A stretch of DNA of 64,000 nt from Streptomyces albipurpureus (GTDB lineage Bacteria > Actinomycetota > Actinomycetes > Streptomycetales > Streptomycetaceae). The stretch covers positions 43,643-107,642 of the forward strand of contig NZ_JAMQAW010000096.1 in the NCBI RefSeq assembly GCF_023701525.1. Reading direction: 5' to 3'. Below, piece after piece: positions 15,363 through 24,480 of the stretch (its first letter is position 1; every line of letters starts with the position of its first letter). Position numbers and translations under genes: made by a program. The notes under the pieces were generated by a model. That model did no database searches, had not been told where the DNA came from, and saw only the letters and a list, made by a program, of their open reading frames with translations.

Positions 15363-15821
15363 TCAGATGCCCTGCTCGGGGAGATCACCAACACGGTTCT
15401 CCCACTTGGTGGAGAGCACGATCGTGGTACGGGTACGGGAGACACCGCGGGTGCCGCTGAGTCTGCGGATGGTCTTCTCCAGACCGTCCACATCGCCGAC
15501 CCGCACCTTGAGCATGTAGGAGTCGTCGCCGGCGATGAACCAGCAGTCCTCGATCTCCGCGAGGTCCTTCAGCCTGCGTGCCACGTCCTCATGGTCGGCC
15601 GCGTCCGAGAGCGAGATCCCGATCAGGGCGGTGACCCCGAGGCCGAGCGAGGCCGCGTCGACGGTGGCGCGATAGCCGGTGATGACACCGGCCGCCTCAA
15701 GACGGTTGATCCGGTCGGTGACGCTGGGCCCCGAGAGACCCACCAGCCGTCCCAGCTCGGCGTAGGAGGCCCTGCCGTTCTCCCGGAGGGCCTGGATGAG
15801 CTGCCTGTCCACAGCGTCCAT
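15363..15821 (-). CDS. Lrp/AsnC-family transcriptional regulator
   Basis: A 152-residue regulator: an N-terminal winged helix (begins MDAVDRQLIQALRENGRASY, with the recognition helix in GLSGPSVTDRINRLEAAG) and a C-terminal RAM ligand domain (about 70-145). It lies between mqnE and the UbiX-like gene on the same strand, so it may regulate the menaquinone run, or be a general amino-acid sensor. The effector is unknown. Confidence 0.93.
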   Translation of the reverse strand: MDAVDRQLIQALRENGRASYAELGRLVGLSGPSVTDRINRLEAAGVITGYRATVDAASLGLGVTALIGISLSDAADHEDVARRLKDLAEIEDCWFIAGDDSYMLKVRVGDVDGLEKTIRRLSGTRGVSRTRTTIVLSTKWENRVGDLPEQGI

Positions 15822-15942
15822 GTATCTGGACCTTCCCTATCGTCTTGGAATTTTCAGGGGCTGACTTGGCCTTCGGGGGCGCAGGGCGCAAGGGCCCTGC
15901 GGACTTCCCGAGAATCCAGCAATGATCTTTCAAGAGGGGGAG

Positions 15943-16617
15943 TCAGTCGGTACGAGCGCCACCCAGTTCGCCCTTCCAGCGGCGGTACAGCCGGTGCTCC
16001 ACCCCTGCCGCGTCCAGCACCCGCCCGGCGACGAAGTCCACCAGGTCCTGGATGTGGGTCGCCCCCGCGTAGAAGGCGGGCGAGGCGGGCAGCACCACGG
16101 CCCCGGCGTCGTCCAGGCTCACCAGATGCCGCAGCGTCTGCCCGTGGAGGGGGGTCTCCCGCACGGTGACGATCAGGGGACGCCGTTCCTTGAGCATGAC
16201 GCTCGCGGCGCGCTGGAGCAGATCCTTGGAGAGACCGAGGGCGACCCCGGCGACGGCCGCCGTGGACGCGGGCACGATCAGCATTCCCTTGGCCGGGTAC
16301 GACCCCGACGACGGGCCGGCGGCAAGGTCTCCCGCGGCCCAGTGGCGTACGTCGTCGATGTCCACCCGGAAGGTGTCCGGCTTTCCATCCGCGCCCCTGG
16401 CCAGCCACTCCTGGAGGTCATCGCGCCAGTGGGCGTCCCGGAAGGAGATCCCGGTCTCGTCGAGCAGGGTGAGCCGGGAGGCCCGCGAGACCACCAGATC
16501 GACGCTCTCACCAGCATCGATCAGCCCCCGCAGCACGGCGGCCGCATAGGGCGTCCCGGACGCGCCGGAGACTCCGACGATCCAGGGGCGGCGAGGTTCG
16601 TTCTGCGCTGGCTCCAC
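15943..16617 (-). CDS. mqnM: UbiX-like flavin prenyltransferase (MqnM)
   Basis: A 224-residue flavoprotein with the family signature IVGVSGASGTPYAAAVLR and the IVPASTAAVAGVALGLSKDL segment. UbiX enzymes prenylate FMN to make the cofactor used by UbiD decarboxylases. Here it should serve the UbiD-like gene at 18158-19609, for decarboxylation late in menaquinone synthesis. The symbol rests on gene order and pathway context. Confidence 0.9.
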   Translation of the reverse strand: MEPAQNEPRRPWIVGVSGASGTPYAAAVLRGLIDAGESVDLVVSRASRLTLLDETGISFRDAHWRDDLQEWLARGADGKPDTFRVDIDDVRHWAAGDLAAGPSSGSYPAKGMLIVPASTAAVAGVALGLSKDLLQRAASVMLKERRPLIVTVRETPLHGQTLRHLVSLDDAGAVVLPASPAFYAGATHIQDLVDFVAGRVLDAAGVEHRLYRRWKGELGGARTD

Positions 16618-16654
16618 GCAGGGAGCCTATCCGGCGGAATGAGAGCGGCGTGCC

Positions 16655-17215
16655 TCAGGCGTGGGGGTCCACGGGGAGGGCGGAGGTGTCGAGGGTGAGC
16701 CGCCCGATCGCGGTGTCGATGGACACCTTGCCGCCGTAGGAGAGGGTGTCCCGCCCGCGGTATCCGTCAGGGCCCGGATTCCACAGCGTCACCACCTGCC
16801 CCTTGCGGGGATCGAAGATCAGATAGTGGGCGATGCCCCGGGCCGCGTACTGCCGGTCCTTGATCTCGTAGTCATTGCGGACGCTGCCGGGTGAGACGAC
16901 TTCCATGGCCAGTTCGATGAGATCGGGCGAGTAGACGCTCAGGTTCCGCGCTTCCTCCCGCGCGGGGATGACCGCGAGATCGGGGCAGAACTCGAACTCA
17001 TCACTGAACGGAAAGCTCACATCGCTGACGCACTCCCAGTCGGGTGCGAGCTGTGGCTCCAGAAGATTCCAGACAAGCCGAATCGTCTTGGCGTGGAAGG
17101 CCCGTACGGGACTCATCACGATGTTGCCCTCGACAATCTCCGTGCGAAAGCCGGGGAACAGGTCCTCGAACCGGCTGAGCTGTGAGTGCAGGCGATCGGT
17201 CTCCGAAACAGTCAT
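16655..17215 (-). CDS. Uma2-family (DUF820) putative nuclease
   Basis: A 186-residue protein of the Uma2/DUF820 restriction-endonuclease-like fold. The core is readable: EIVEGNIVMSP, then FCPDLAVIP (metal-site Asp) and ELAMEVVSPGS followed by NDYEIKDRQYAARGIAHYLI (E...K pair). The family is expanded in cyanobacteria and Streptomyces and has no settled role. It is odd as an insert between ubiX and mqnP in a menaquinone gene run. Confidence 0.88.
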   Translation of the reverse strand: MTVSETDRLHSQLSRFEDLFPGFRTEIVEGNIVMSPVRAFHAKTIRLVWNLLEPQLAPDWECVSDVSFPFSDEFEFCPDLAVIPAREEARNLSVYSPDLIELAMEVVSPGSVRNDYEIKDRQYAARGIAHYLIFDPRKGQVVTLWNPGPDGYRGRDTLSYGGKVSIDTAIGRLTLDTSALPVDPHA

Positions 17216-17258
17216 ATCGGCCTCCCAGTCCTGCTCTCGATGGTAAGCCCGACGGTAT

Positions 17259-18161
17259 TCACACCGTCAGCCCACGCACCACCAGATCCAGCAGCGCACA
17301 CACAAACAGGGCAATCCCGATGAATCCGTTGACGGTGAAGAACGCCCGGTTCAGCCGGGACAGATCATGCGGGCGCACGATCGAGTGCTCATAGCCGAAG
17401 GCCACCGCCACGATCACCAGACCGGCCCAGAAGAACGCCCCGGCGTCCGTCGCCAGCGCGTACCAGACCAGCAGGGCCGTGGTGATCACATGCGCGGCCC
17501 GCGCCCCGTGCAGGGCGGCCGGGACACCGAAGCGGGCGGGGACGGACATCACGCCCTGCTCCCGGTCCGACTCCACGTCCTGGGTGCCGAAGATCAGATC
17601 GAAGCCGCCGATCCAGATGCCGACCGCGAGCCCCAGGATCACCGCGTCCCACGACCACTCCCCGGTGACCGCGAGCCAGGCGCCGATGGGCCCCATGGCC
17701 TGCGCCAGGCCCAGGATCGCGTGCGGGAAGTTGGTGAACCGCTTGCCGTAGGGATAGACCACCATCGGGATCACCGCGATCGGCGCCAGCGCCAGGCAGA
17801 GCGGATTGAGCGCCGCCGCCGCGCCGAGGAACACCGCCAGGGCGATCCCCGCGCCGGTCCACGCGGACCGCACGCTCACCGCGCCGGTGACCAGCTCACG
17901 GCCCGCGGTACGCGGGTTGCGGGCGTCGATCTCGCGGTCGATGATCCGGTTGCAGGCCATGGCGAAGGTCCGCAGTCCCACCATGGCGATGGTGACGAGC
18001 AGCAGGGTCAGCCAGTCGACGCTGCCGTCGTGGAAGAACATCGCGGTGAGCGCGGCGATATACGCGAACGGCAGGGCGAAGACCGAGTGCTCGATCATCA
18101 CCACCCGCAGAAAGCCCTTGGTACGGCTTGGGCCGGGGATGGCGGCCGCGGAGGCGGTCAC
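17259..18161 (-). CDS. mqnP: UbiA-family prenyltransferase MqnP
   Basis: A 300-residue membrane prenyltransferase with about eight membrane segments. The two Asp-rich, Mg-diphosphate motifs are NRIIDREID and DVESDREQ. It attaches the polyprenyl tail to the dihydroxynaphthoate-type head group late in the futalosine pathway. The GTG start at 18161 overlaps the stop of the upstream UbiD-like gene (GTGA), so the two are translationally coupled. Confidence 0.9.
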   Translation of the reverse strand: MTASAAAIPGPSRTKGFLRVVMIEHSVFALPFAYIAALTAMFFHDGSVDWLTLLLVTIAMVGLRTFAMACNRIIDREIDARNPRTAGRELVTGAVSVRSAWTGAGIALAVFLGAAAALNPLCLALAPIAVIPMVVYPYGKRFTNFPHAILGLAQAMGPIGAWLAVTGEWSWDAVILGLAVGIWIGGFDLIFGTQDVESDREQGVMSVPARFGVPAALHGARAAHVITTALLVWYALATDAGAFFWAGLVIVAVAFGYEHSIVRPHDLSRLNRAFFTVNGFIGIALFVCALLDLVVRGLTV

Positions 18162-19609
18162 AGTCCGTACTCCTGCCAGCGGCGATCCACCAGGGCCGCC
18201 GTGTCCGGGTCGGACTCGACCATGTCCGGCCAGCCACCGTCGCGGGTGTATCCCTCTTCGGGCCACTTCCTGGTCGCGTCGATACCCGCCTTGCCACCCC
18301 AGAACTGCTGGTAGGAGGCATGGTCCAGATGGTCCACCGGGCCTTCGGCGACGGTGAGGTCACGGGCGTAGTCGGTGTTGCCGAGCGCGCGCCAGGAGAC
18401 CTCGTGGAGATCGTGGACATCGCAGTCGGAGTCCACCACCACGATCAGCTTGGTCAGCGACATCATGTGCGCACCCCAGATCGCGCTCATGACCTTCTGC
18501 GCGTGCTTGGGGTACTTCTTGTCGATGGAGACGATCGCGCAGTTGTGGAAGCCGCCCGACTCGGGGAGGTGGTAGTCCACGATGTCCGGCACGATGATCT
18601 TGAGCAGCGGAAGGAAGAAGCGTTCCGTCGCGCGGCCCAGCGGACCGTCCTCGGTCGGGGGGCGACCCACCACGATCGACTGGAGCAGCGGGCGCTGCCG
18701 CATGGTGATGCAGTCGATCTTCAGGGCCGGGAACGGCTCCTGGGGGGTGTAGAAGCCGGTGTGGTCACCGAAGGGGCCCTCCGGAAGCATCTCCCCCGGC
18801 TCCAACCAGCCCTCCAGGACGACCTCGGCCTGGGCCGGGACCTGGAGCGGGACCGTCTTGCAGTCGACCATCTCGATCCGCTTGCCCTGGATGAAGCCGG
18901 CGAACAGGTACTCGTCGATATCGCCGGGCAGCGGCGCGGTGGAGGCGTAGGTCACCGCGGGCGGGGCGCCGAAGGCGATCGCGACCGGGAGCCGCTCACC
19001 GCGGCGGGCCGCCACCTGGTAGTGGTTCCGGCTGTCCTTGTGGATCTGCCAGTGCATCCCGATAGTGTTGCGGTCATGCCGCTGGAGCCGGTAGAGGCCG
19101 AGGTTGCGCACCCCGGACTCCGGGTCCTTGGTGTGGGTGAGACCCAGATTGAAGAACGAGCCACCGTCCTTGGGCCAGGTGAAGAGCGCTGGCAACTGGT
19201 CGAGGTCGACCTGGTCGCCGCGCAGGACGACTTCCTGTACGGGCGCGTCCTTCACCTTCTTCGGCGGTACGTGCACCATCGAGCCGAGCTTGCCGAACGC
19301 CTCGCGCACCCCGACGAAGCCGTGCGGCAACTCGGGCTTCAGCAGTCCGCCGATCTTGTCGCTGATCTCGGAGTACGACTTCAGTCCCAGTGCCTTGAGC
19401 AGTCGGCGATCGGTCCCGAAGACATTCATCGCCAGCGGCATCGACGAACCGCGCACATTCTCGAAGAGCAGCGCGGGTCCACCGGACTTGTTCACCCGGT
19501 CAACGATCTCCCCGACTTCCAGGTGGGGATCGACTTCCGCCTTGATGCGCTTGAGGTCTCCCTCGCGCTCCAGGGCCCTGAGCAGGGAGCGAAGATCGTC
19601 ATAAGCCAT
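18158..19609 (-). CDS. mqnL: UbiD-like prenyl-FMN decarboxylase (MqnL)
   Basis: A 483-residue UbiD-family decarboxylase of normal length. The catalytic region is recognisable in AEVVLEGWLEPGE, then PEGPFGDHTGFY (the conserved Glu pair). It should remove the carboxyl group of the naphthoate intermediate using prenyl-FMN from the UbiX-like enzyme nearby. It heads the run ubiD-mqnP-uma2-ubiX-lrp-mqnE on the minus strand. Confidence 0.9.
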   Translation of the reverse strand: MAYDDLRSLLRALEREGDLKRIKAEVDPHLEVGEIVDRVNKSGGPALLFENVRGSSMPLAMNVFGTDRRLLKALGLKSYSEISDKIGGLLKPELPHGFVGVREAFGKLGSMVHVPPKKVKDAPVQEVVLRGDQVDLDQLPALFTWPKDGGSFFNLGLTHTKDPESGVRNLGLYRLQRHDRNTIGMHWQIHKDSRNHYQVAARRGERLPVAIAFGAPPAVTYASTAPLPGDIDEYLFAGFIQGKRIEMVDCKTVPLQVPAQAEVVLEGWLEPGEMLPEGPFGDHTGFYTPQEPFPALKIDCITMRQRPLLQSIVVGRPPTEDGPLGRATERFFLPLLKIIVPDIVDYHLPESGGFHNCAIVSIDKKYPKHAQKVMSAIWGAHMMSLTKLIVVVDSDCDVHDLHEVSWRALGNTDYARDLTVAEGPVDHLDHASYQQFWGGKAGIDATRKWPEEGYTRDGGWPDMVESDPDTAALVDRRWQEYGL

Positions 19610-19698
19610 GCGCCCCAGTATCGGGTACCAGTTACCCTGGCGGCGTCACCGGGGGCAGTTCCGCGCCCCACCGCCTCTCACTGGGGGACCGTACGGCC

Positions 19699-20055
19699 AT
19701 GCTCAGGTATCTGCCTTTCCTGCTGGTCCTGGCGCTGTGGATCTACGCCTTCATCGACTGCCTGCACACTCCGGAGAAGGAGGTCAGGAACCTGCCGAAG
19801 GTGGCGTGGGTCATCATCGTGCTGCTCTTCGGACAGGTGCTGATCGGGCCCGTCGCATGGTTTGTCGCGGGCCGACCGCGGAAGGCGGCTGGATACGGCG
19901 GCGGCCGTCGCACCGAGTGGGTCGCTCCCGACGACAATCCGGAGTTTCTCCAGTCTTTGAAGAAGGACGAGACCGCGAAGAAAGACGAGTCCGCGAAGGA
20001 CGAGAAGAAGTCCCTCAGGGACGAGAAGAAGGACAAGGACGACGAGGAGGCGTAG
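19699..20055 (+). CDS. PLDc_N-domain small membrane protein
   Basis: A 118-residue protein with two membrane segments (about 5-22 and 35-57) forming the PLDc_N-type domain (ALWIYAFIDCLHTPEKEVRNLPK, then KVAWVIIVLLFGQVLIGPVAWF). The C-terminal half is highly charged, alternating Lys and Asp/Glu (DEKKSLRDEKKDKDDEEA). No catalytic phospholipase domain is present. Function is unknown. It converges on the cytochrome biogenesis cluster, with a shared terminator between. Confidence 0.85.
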   Translation: MLRYLPFLLVLALWIYAFIDCLHTPEKEVRNLPKVAWVIIVLLFGQVLIGPVAWFVAGRPRKAAGYGGGRRTEWVAPDDNPEFLQSLKKDETAKKDESAKDEKKSLRDEKKDKDDEEA

Positions 20056-20108
20056 CCCTCGTCGCCCCAGCCCACCGGTTCTCGATCACATCGACGGCCG
20101 GACAACGC

Positions 20109-20140
20109 GAGAAAGCCCCCGGGATTCCGGGGGCTTTCTC
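20109..20140. terminator. Bidirectional terminator between the PLDc_N gene and ccsB
   Basis: A perfect 14-bp stem (20109-20122 with 20127-20140) and a 4-nt loop GATT. The arms carry GAAAG/CTTTC at the base, giving a T-rich run in both directions. It serves two convergent transcripts. Confidence 0.9.
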
Positions 20141-20192
20141 GTTAGGTGACGGGTGGCTTCCGCGCCGTCGGGTTCTGTTCCGGTGCCAAAAC

Positions 20193-21266
20193 TCAGATGC
20201 CCGCGTAGGAGTGCAGGCCGTCCACGAAGATATTGACGCCGTAGTAGTTGATCAGCCAGCAGGCGAAGGCGATCAGCGCCAGCACCGCCGCCTTGCGACC
20301 CTTCCATCCGGCCGTGGCGCGCGCGTGCAGATAGCAGGCGTACGCGACCCAGGTGATGAACGCCCAGACCTCCTTGGGGTCCCAACCCCAGTAGCGGCCC
20401 CAGGCGTCGCCTGCCCAGATGGCGCCCGCGATGATCGTGAAGGTCCACAGCGGGAAGACGGCCGCGTTGATGCGGTACGAGAACTTGTCCAGGGTGGCGG
20501 CGGACGGCAGCCGTTCCATCACCGAGGTCGCGAACGCGCTCGGCTTGCCGTCGGCTCCGACCTTCTTCTCGTAGGAGTCCTTGAACAGGTACAGCAGGGT
20601 GCCGACCGCGCCCAGATAGAACACCGCGCCACAGAAGATGGCGGTGGAGACATGGATGATCAGCCAGTACGAGTCGAGCGCCGGAGCCAGTTGGTCGCTG
20701 TCGGTGTAGAGCACCGTGGTGGCGATGCCCAGGTCGATCAGGACGGTTCCGACGAGCGGTAGGCCCAGCCAGCGGACGTTCTTCTTGGCGAGGAGGAAGA
20801 CGAGGTACGCGCCGACCACCACCGTGGTGAAGGTGATGGAGAACTCGTACATATTGCTCCAGGGCACCCGGCGCACCGACATGGCGCGGGCGACCACACC
20901 ACCGGCCTGGATCACCAACGCCAGCGCGGTCAGCGAGACCGCGATCCTGCCGTAGAGATCGCCCTTGACGGTGCCACCGGCCGCGCCGGGGCCATCCGGA
21001 ACATTGCGCTCACCGGGGGCCGAGCGGGTGATGACCTTGGGCTTGTCCAGCACCGCGGTACCGCCGGCCTGCTTCACCTGGACCTTGACCGCCGCGGTCC
21101 TCGGGGTGGTCAGCGCGGCGGCCGTGCGGCCCACCTTGCTCCGGCTCCCGAAGATCCATTCGGTGATGTGGGCGAGGAACGCCAGCGTGTAGACGGCCAT
21201 CGCGGAGTAGATCAGCACATTGCTGATCTCCGCGAGGTTCTCATTGGTAGCGGCGGCGAGAGTCAC
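20193..21266 (-). CDS. ccsB: Cytochrome c biogenesis protein CcsB/ResC (heme handling)
   Basis: A 357-residue membrane protein of system II cytochrome c maturation. It carries the tryptophan-rich heme motif WGRYWGWDPKEVWAFITW between membrane segments, with histidines in flanking helices. With ResB it exports heme and attaches it to apocytochromes outside the membrane. Its start overlaps the resB stop by 4 nt (ATGA). A Lys/Thr-rich cytoplasmic loop (about 45-100) is longer than in Bacillus homologues. Confidence 0.93.
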   Translation of the reverse strand: MTLAAATNENLAEISNVLIYSAMAVYTLAFLAHITEWIFGSRSKVGRTAAALTTPRTAAVKVQVKQAGGTAVLDKPKVITRSAPGERNVPDGPGAAGGTVKGDLYGRIAVSLTALALVIQAGGVVARAMSVRRVPWSNMYEFSITFTTVVVGAYLVFLLAKKNVRWLGLPLVGTVLIDLGIATTVLYTDSDQLAPALDSYWLIIHVSTAIFCGAVFYLGAVGTLLYLFKDSYEKKVGADGKPSAFATSVMERLPSAATLDKFSYRINAAVFPLWTFTIIAGAIWAGDAWGRYWGWDPKEVWAFITWVAYACYLHARATAGWKGRKAAVLALIAFACWLINYYGVNIFVDGLHSYAGI

Positions 21267-23011
21267 TTCTGCGCCCCTTCGGGAGAGACTTCGGATTCGT
21301 TCACGGGATCGCTCCCCGGTTCGGGCGCGGTCGGCGCCTTGGCATGGAGCGTCTCAGCCAAGTCGGCCAGCTCCTGTGGCAACTTCGGCGACTCGCTGCG
21401 GCCGAGTCCCGCCATCTCGACGACGGTCACCCCGTCGGCACCCCGTACGGCGCGCACCCAGACCCGACGGCGCTGGATGAAGAGCGAACCCGCCAGACCC
21501 GCGATCGCCGCGATGGCTCCGGTCAGCGCCCAGCCGTTGCCCGGCTGCTGCGAGATCTGGAAGCTGGCCCATTCCTTGACCCCGGGTTCGAAGGTGATCG
21601 AGCCGGCGCCGTCGGGGAGCATCATCGTCTCGCCCTCAAGGAGCCGGGCCTTGAGGGTGTCGCCCTTCTCGTCCTTGAACTTCTTCATCTTGCGGGATTC
21701 GAGCTGGTAGATGTTCTGCGGCAGACCGGCGTCCACTCCCAGATCACCGATGTATCCGTTCACCGCGAGCACCGGGAACTCCAACCCCGGGAACTGGGAG
21801 AACATGGTGCCCTTGCCCTCACCGCCGAACGTCGGCACGAAGAACGTCTCAAAGCCGAGCTGCTGCTTCTTGCCGTTCTTGTCGCGGTAGCCGTCCATGA
21901 CCTTGACCACGCCGGTGGAGGTGATGTTGGCGTCGATGGGCAGCAACGGGACCGGGTCCCGGAAGACGATCTTGCCCTTGCCGTCCTTGACGGTCACGAC
22001 CGGCGCATAGCCGTGCTCCAGCAGATAGACCTTCGTCCCGTCGATGACCAGCGGCTTGTTCACCTTGATCGTGGACTTGCGGTCCTTGCCACCGGGGGTG
22101 GACCAGGTCACATCCGCCTCGAACGTACGCGGGGTGCCGCGCTGCGGCCCGGTCTTCTCATAGGTGCCGGTGAACTTGTTGAGGACGAAGCTGAAGGGGA
22201 CCAGCTCGTCCGCGTCATAGAGGGACCCGGAGCGGAAGTCGTCGTACTGGGTGAGCGTGTTGGAGAAGCCATCGCCCTCGACGATCAGCTTGCCGCCCTC
22301 GGACTTGAAGAGCTGCCCCCAGGCGAACGCGATCAGCATCACGATCAACGACACATGGAAGATCAGGTTCCCGGCCTCGCGCAGATAGCCCTTCTCGGCC
22401 GCGACCGCGTCTCCCACGGTGTGGGAACGGAACCGGCGCCCCTTCAGCAGCTTGAGCGCCACCTCCCGCACCTGCTCGGGCTCCGCCTCCGTACGCCAGG
22501 TCGCATAGGCGGGCATCCGGGTCAGCCGGCCGGGCGCGCCCGGTGGACGGCTGCGGAGCTGGCCGACGAACTGCCAGGAGCGCGGGACGATGCAGCCGAT
22601 GAGCGAGACGAAGAGAAGGATGTAGATCGCGGAGAACCAGACCGAGCTGTAGACGTCGAAGAGCTGGAGCTTCTCGAAGATCGGGGTCAGGGTCTTGTTG
22701 TTCTGCTGCCAGGTCTGGACCTTGAGGTCATCGACGTTGTTCTGCGGGACCAGTGAACCCGGGATGGAAGCGAGCGAGAGCATCAGCAGCAGGATCAACG
22801 CGACCCGCATGGAGGTCAGCTGCCGCCAGAACCAGCGGGCCCAGCCGACGGCACCGAGCGTGGGCCCGGTGATCAGCTCTTCCTTGGGCGCGGTGTTCAG
22901 CTGGGCACCGGCCGCCTCATCGCGCCGCTGCTCGGCCTCGCCGGCCGTGCGCGCCGCGTCTGCCTCGCTGGTGCCGCCCTCGGTCGCGGCGTCGGTCTCA
23001 GTCTTGCTCAT
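21263..23011 (-). CDS. resB: Cytochrome c biogenesis protein ResB
   Basis: A 582-residue ResB-family protein. Three N-terminal membrane segments, a large exported domain (about 230-500) and one C-terminal membrane segment (near 520) are visible. Together with CcsB it forms the system II heme lyase. The gene overlaps ccsB and lies 5 nt after ccdA, in one operon. Confidence 0.93.
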   Translation of the reverse strand: MSKTETDAATEGGTSEADAARTAGEAEQRRDEAAGAQLNTAPKEELITGPTLGAVGWARWFWRQLTSMRVALILLLMLSLASIPGSLVPQNNVDDLKVQTWQQNNKTLTPIFEKLQLFDVYSSVWFSAIYILLFVSLIGCIVPRSWQFVGQLRSRPPGAPGRLTRMPAYATWRTEAEPEQVREVALKLLKGRRFRSHTVGDAVAAEKGYLREAGNLIFHVSLIVMLIAFAWGQLFKSEGGKLIVEGDGFSNTLTQYDDFRSGSLYDADELVPFSFVLNKFTGTYEKTGPQRGTPRTFEADVTWSTPGGKDRKSTIKVNKPLVIDGTKVYLLEHGYAPVVTVKDGKGKIVFRDPVPLLPIDANITSTGVVKVMDGYRDKNGKKQQLGFETFFVPTFGGEGKGTMFSQFPGLEFPVLAVNGYIGDLGVDAGLPQNIYQLESRKMKKFKDEKGDTLKARLLEGETMMLPDGAGSITFEPGVKEWASFQISQQPGNGWALTGAIAAIAGLAGSLFIQRRRVWVRAVRGADGVTVVEMAGLGRSESPKLPQELADLAETLHAKAPTAPEPGSDPVNESEVSPEGAQK

Positions 23012-23016
23012 TGGAG

Positions 23017-23796
23017 TCAGATCCCCACCGTGAAGCCGTTGGACCAGGTCTGCATCTGCTGGACCATGAGGTCCCAGACGCCCGTCAGCAGCAGCACACC
23101 CGTCGCGATCATCATCACGCCACCGAGCCGCATCACCCAGACGTAGTGGCGCTTCACCCAGCCGAACGCCCCCAGCGCCTTGCGGAAGGCGATCGCGGCG
23201 AGCACGAAGGGCAGCCCCAGACCGAGGCAGTACGCAACGGTCAGTATGGCCCCGCGGCCCGCGCTCGCCTGCTCGGCGGCGAGAATCTGCACGGCGGCCA
23301 GGGTCGGACCGATGCAGGGGGTCCAGCCGACGCCGAAGAGCACACCCAGCAGGGGCGCACCGATCAGACCGGAGACCGGCTTCTTGTGGATGCGGAACTC
23401 ACGCTGGCTCAGCCAGGGCATCGCCCCCATGAAGAAGGCGCCCATCAGCACCATCAGCACACCGAGGATCTTGGAGATGATCTCCTGCTGGCCCAGTAGC
23501 TCATTGCCGAAGTAGCCGAAGAGGGCGCCCCCGGAGACAAAGACAGCCGTGAAGCCGAGAACGAAGAGCGAGGCCCCCAGGATCATCCGGCCGCGCTTGG
23601 CCTCGGCGAGGTCGGCGCCGGTGACACCGGTCACATAGGAGAGGTAGCCGGGCACCAACGGCAGTACGCAGGGGGAGAAGAAGGAGACCAGGCCGCCGAG
23701 TACGGCGATAGGGAGGGCGAGGACCAGGGCGCCGCCGAACACCGTCTGGTTGACGTTCGAGGCGGCAAGCACCGCTTCGGTAGCTGCAATCTCCAC
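23017..23796 (-). CDS. ccdA: Thiol-disulfide transporter CcdA
   Basis: A 259-residue, six-helix membrane protein. The paired cysteines needed for electron transfer are in FFSPCVLPLVPGYLSYVTG and VGWTPCIGPTLA. It passes reductant from cytoplasmic thioredoxin to the exported TlpA/ResA-like protein encoded 4 nt upstream, keeping apocytochrome cysteines reduced. Confidence 0.95.
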   Translation of the reverse strand: MEIAATEAVLAASNVNQTVFGGALVLALPIAVLGGLVSFFSPCVLPLVPGYLSYVTGVTGADLAEAKRGRMILGASLFVLGFTAVFVSGGALFGYFGNELLGQQEIISKILGVLMVLMGAFFMGAMPWLSQREFRIHKKPVSGLIGAPLLGVLFGVGWTPCIGPTLAAVQILAAEQASAGRGAILTVAYCLGLGLPFVLAAIAFRKALGAFGWVKRHYVWVMRLGGVMMIATGVLLLTGVWDLMVQQMQTWSNGFTVGI

Positions 23797-23800
23797 GGGG

Positions 23801-24403
23801 TCACTTCTCCGCGAGTACGGGGGCGATCATCTTGCGGAGGTCCTTCTCCGAGAGCGCTGTGATCGCTCGTGCCGCGATCTTCCCATCACGGTCGAGGACG
23901 ATCGTGGTGGGGATGGCCTGCGGCATCAGGGTGCCCTGGGGGAAGCCGTTGACGAGGAGTTTGCTGATCGGGTCGAACAGGCTCGGATACTCGACGCCGT
24001 AGTCCTTCTCAAAGGCGATCGCGGGGCCCTTGCTGCGGTCGCGGGTGTTGAGCCCGACGAACTCCACGCCCTGGGGCTTCAGCTCCTTGGAGACCTTGGC
24101 GAAGTGCTTCGCCTCGGCTCGACAAGGTGGACACCAGGAGCCCCAGACGTTCATCACCACGACCTTGCCCTTGAAGTCGGCGATGTCGAGTTGCTCGCCG
24201 GCCAGGGTCTCGCCGGCCAACTTGTTGGTCGCCTTCCGCTCGGCCTTGGCGACGGTGGCGATGCCTCCGGTGCCGGTGACAAAACCGGTGTCCCCACCCC
24301 CGCCGGACTTCCCGGTGTCCCCACTGCACGCAGACAGAACGAGCGTGCCGACCGCTGTGAGGGCGGTCAGCAGGACGGCACGCTGGGCACGGCTAGAGGT
24401 CAT
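23801..24403 (-). CDS. TlpA/ResA-like thioredoxin lipoprotein
   Basis: A 200-residue exported thioredoxin. A lipoprotein signal ends at LSAC (Cys about 26), followed by a Gly-rich spacer and a TlpA domain with the active site WCPPC and the cis-Pro region QAIPTTIVLD. It should reduce the CXXCH cysteines of apocytochrome c before heme attachment, fed by CcdA. First gene of the ccs operon, with 77 nt to the upstream gene. Confidence 0.94.
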   Translation of the reverse strand: MTSSRAQRAVLLTALTAVGTLVLSACSGDTGKSGGGGDTGFVTGTGGIATVAKAERKATNKLAGETLAGEQLDIADFKGKVVVMNVWGSWCPPCRAEAKHFAKVSKELKPQGVEFVGLNTRDRSKGPAIAFEKDYGVEYPSLFDPISKLLVNGFPQGTLMPQAIPTTIVLDRDGKIAARAITALSEKDLRKMIAPVLAEK

Positions 24404-24480
24404 GTGAAAAGTTTCGCATGGCCTATCTTGCGATCTTCCGCGCCCCCCTTACTGCCCGTAAGACGCACAAAGAACCCTTG

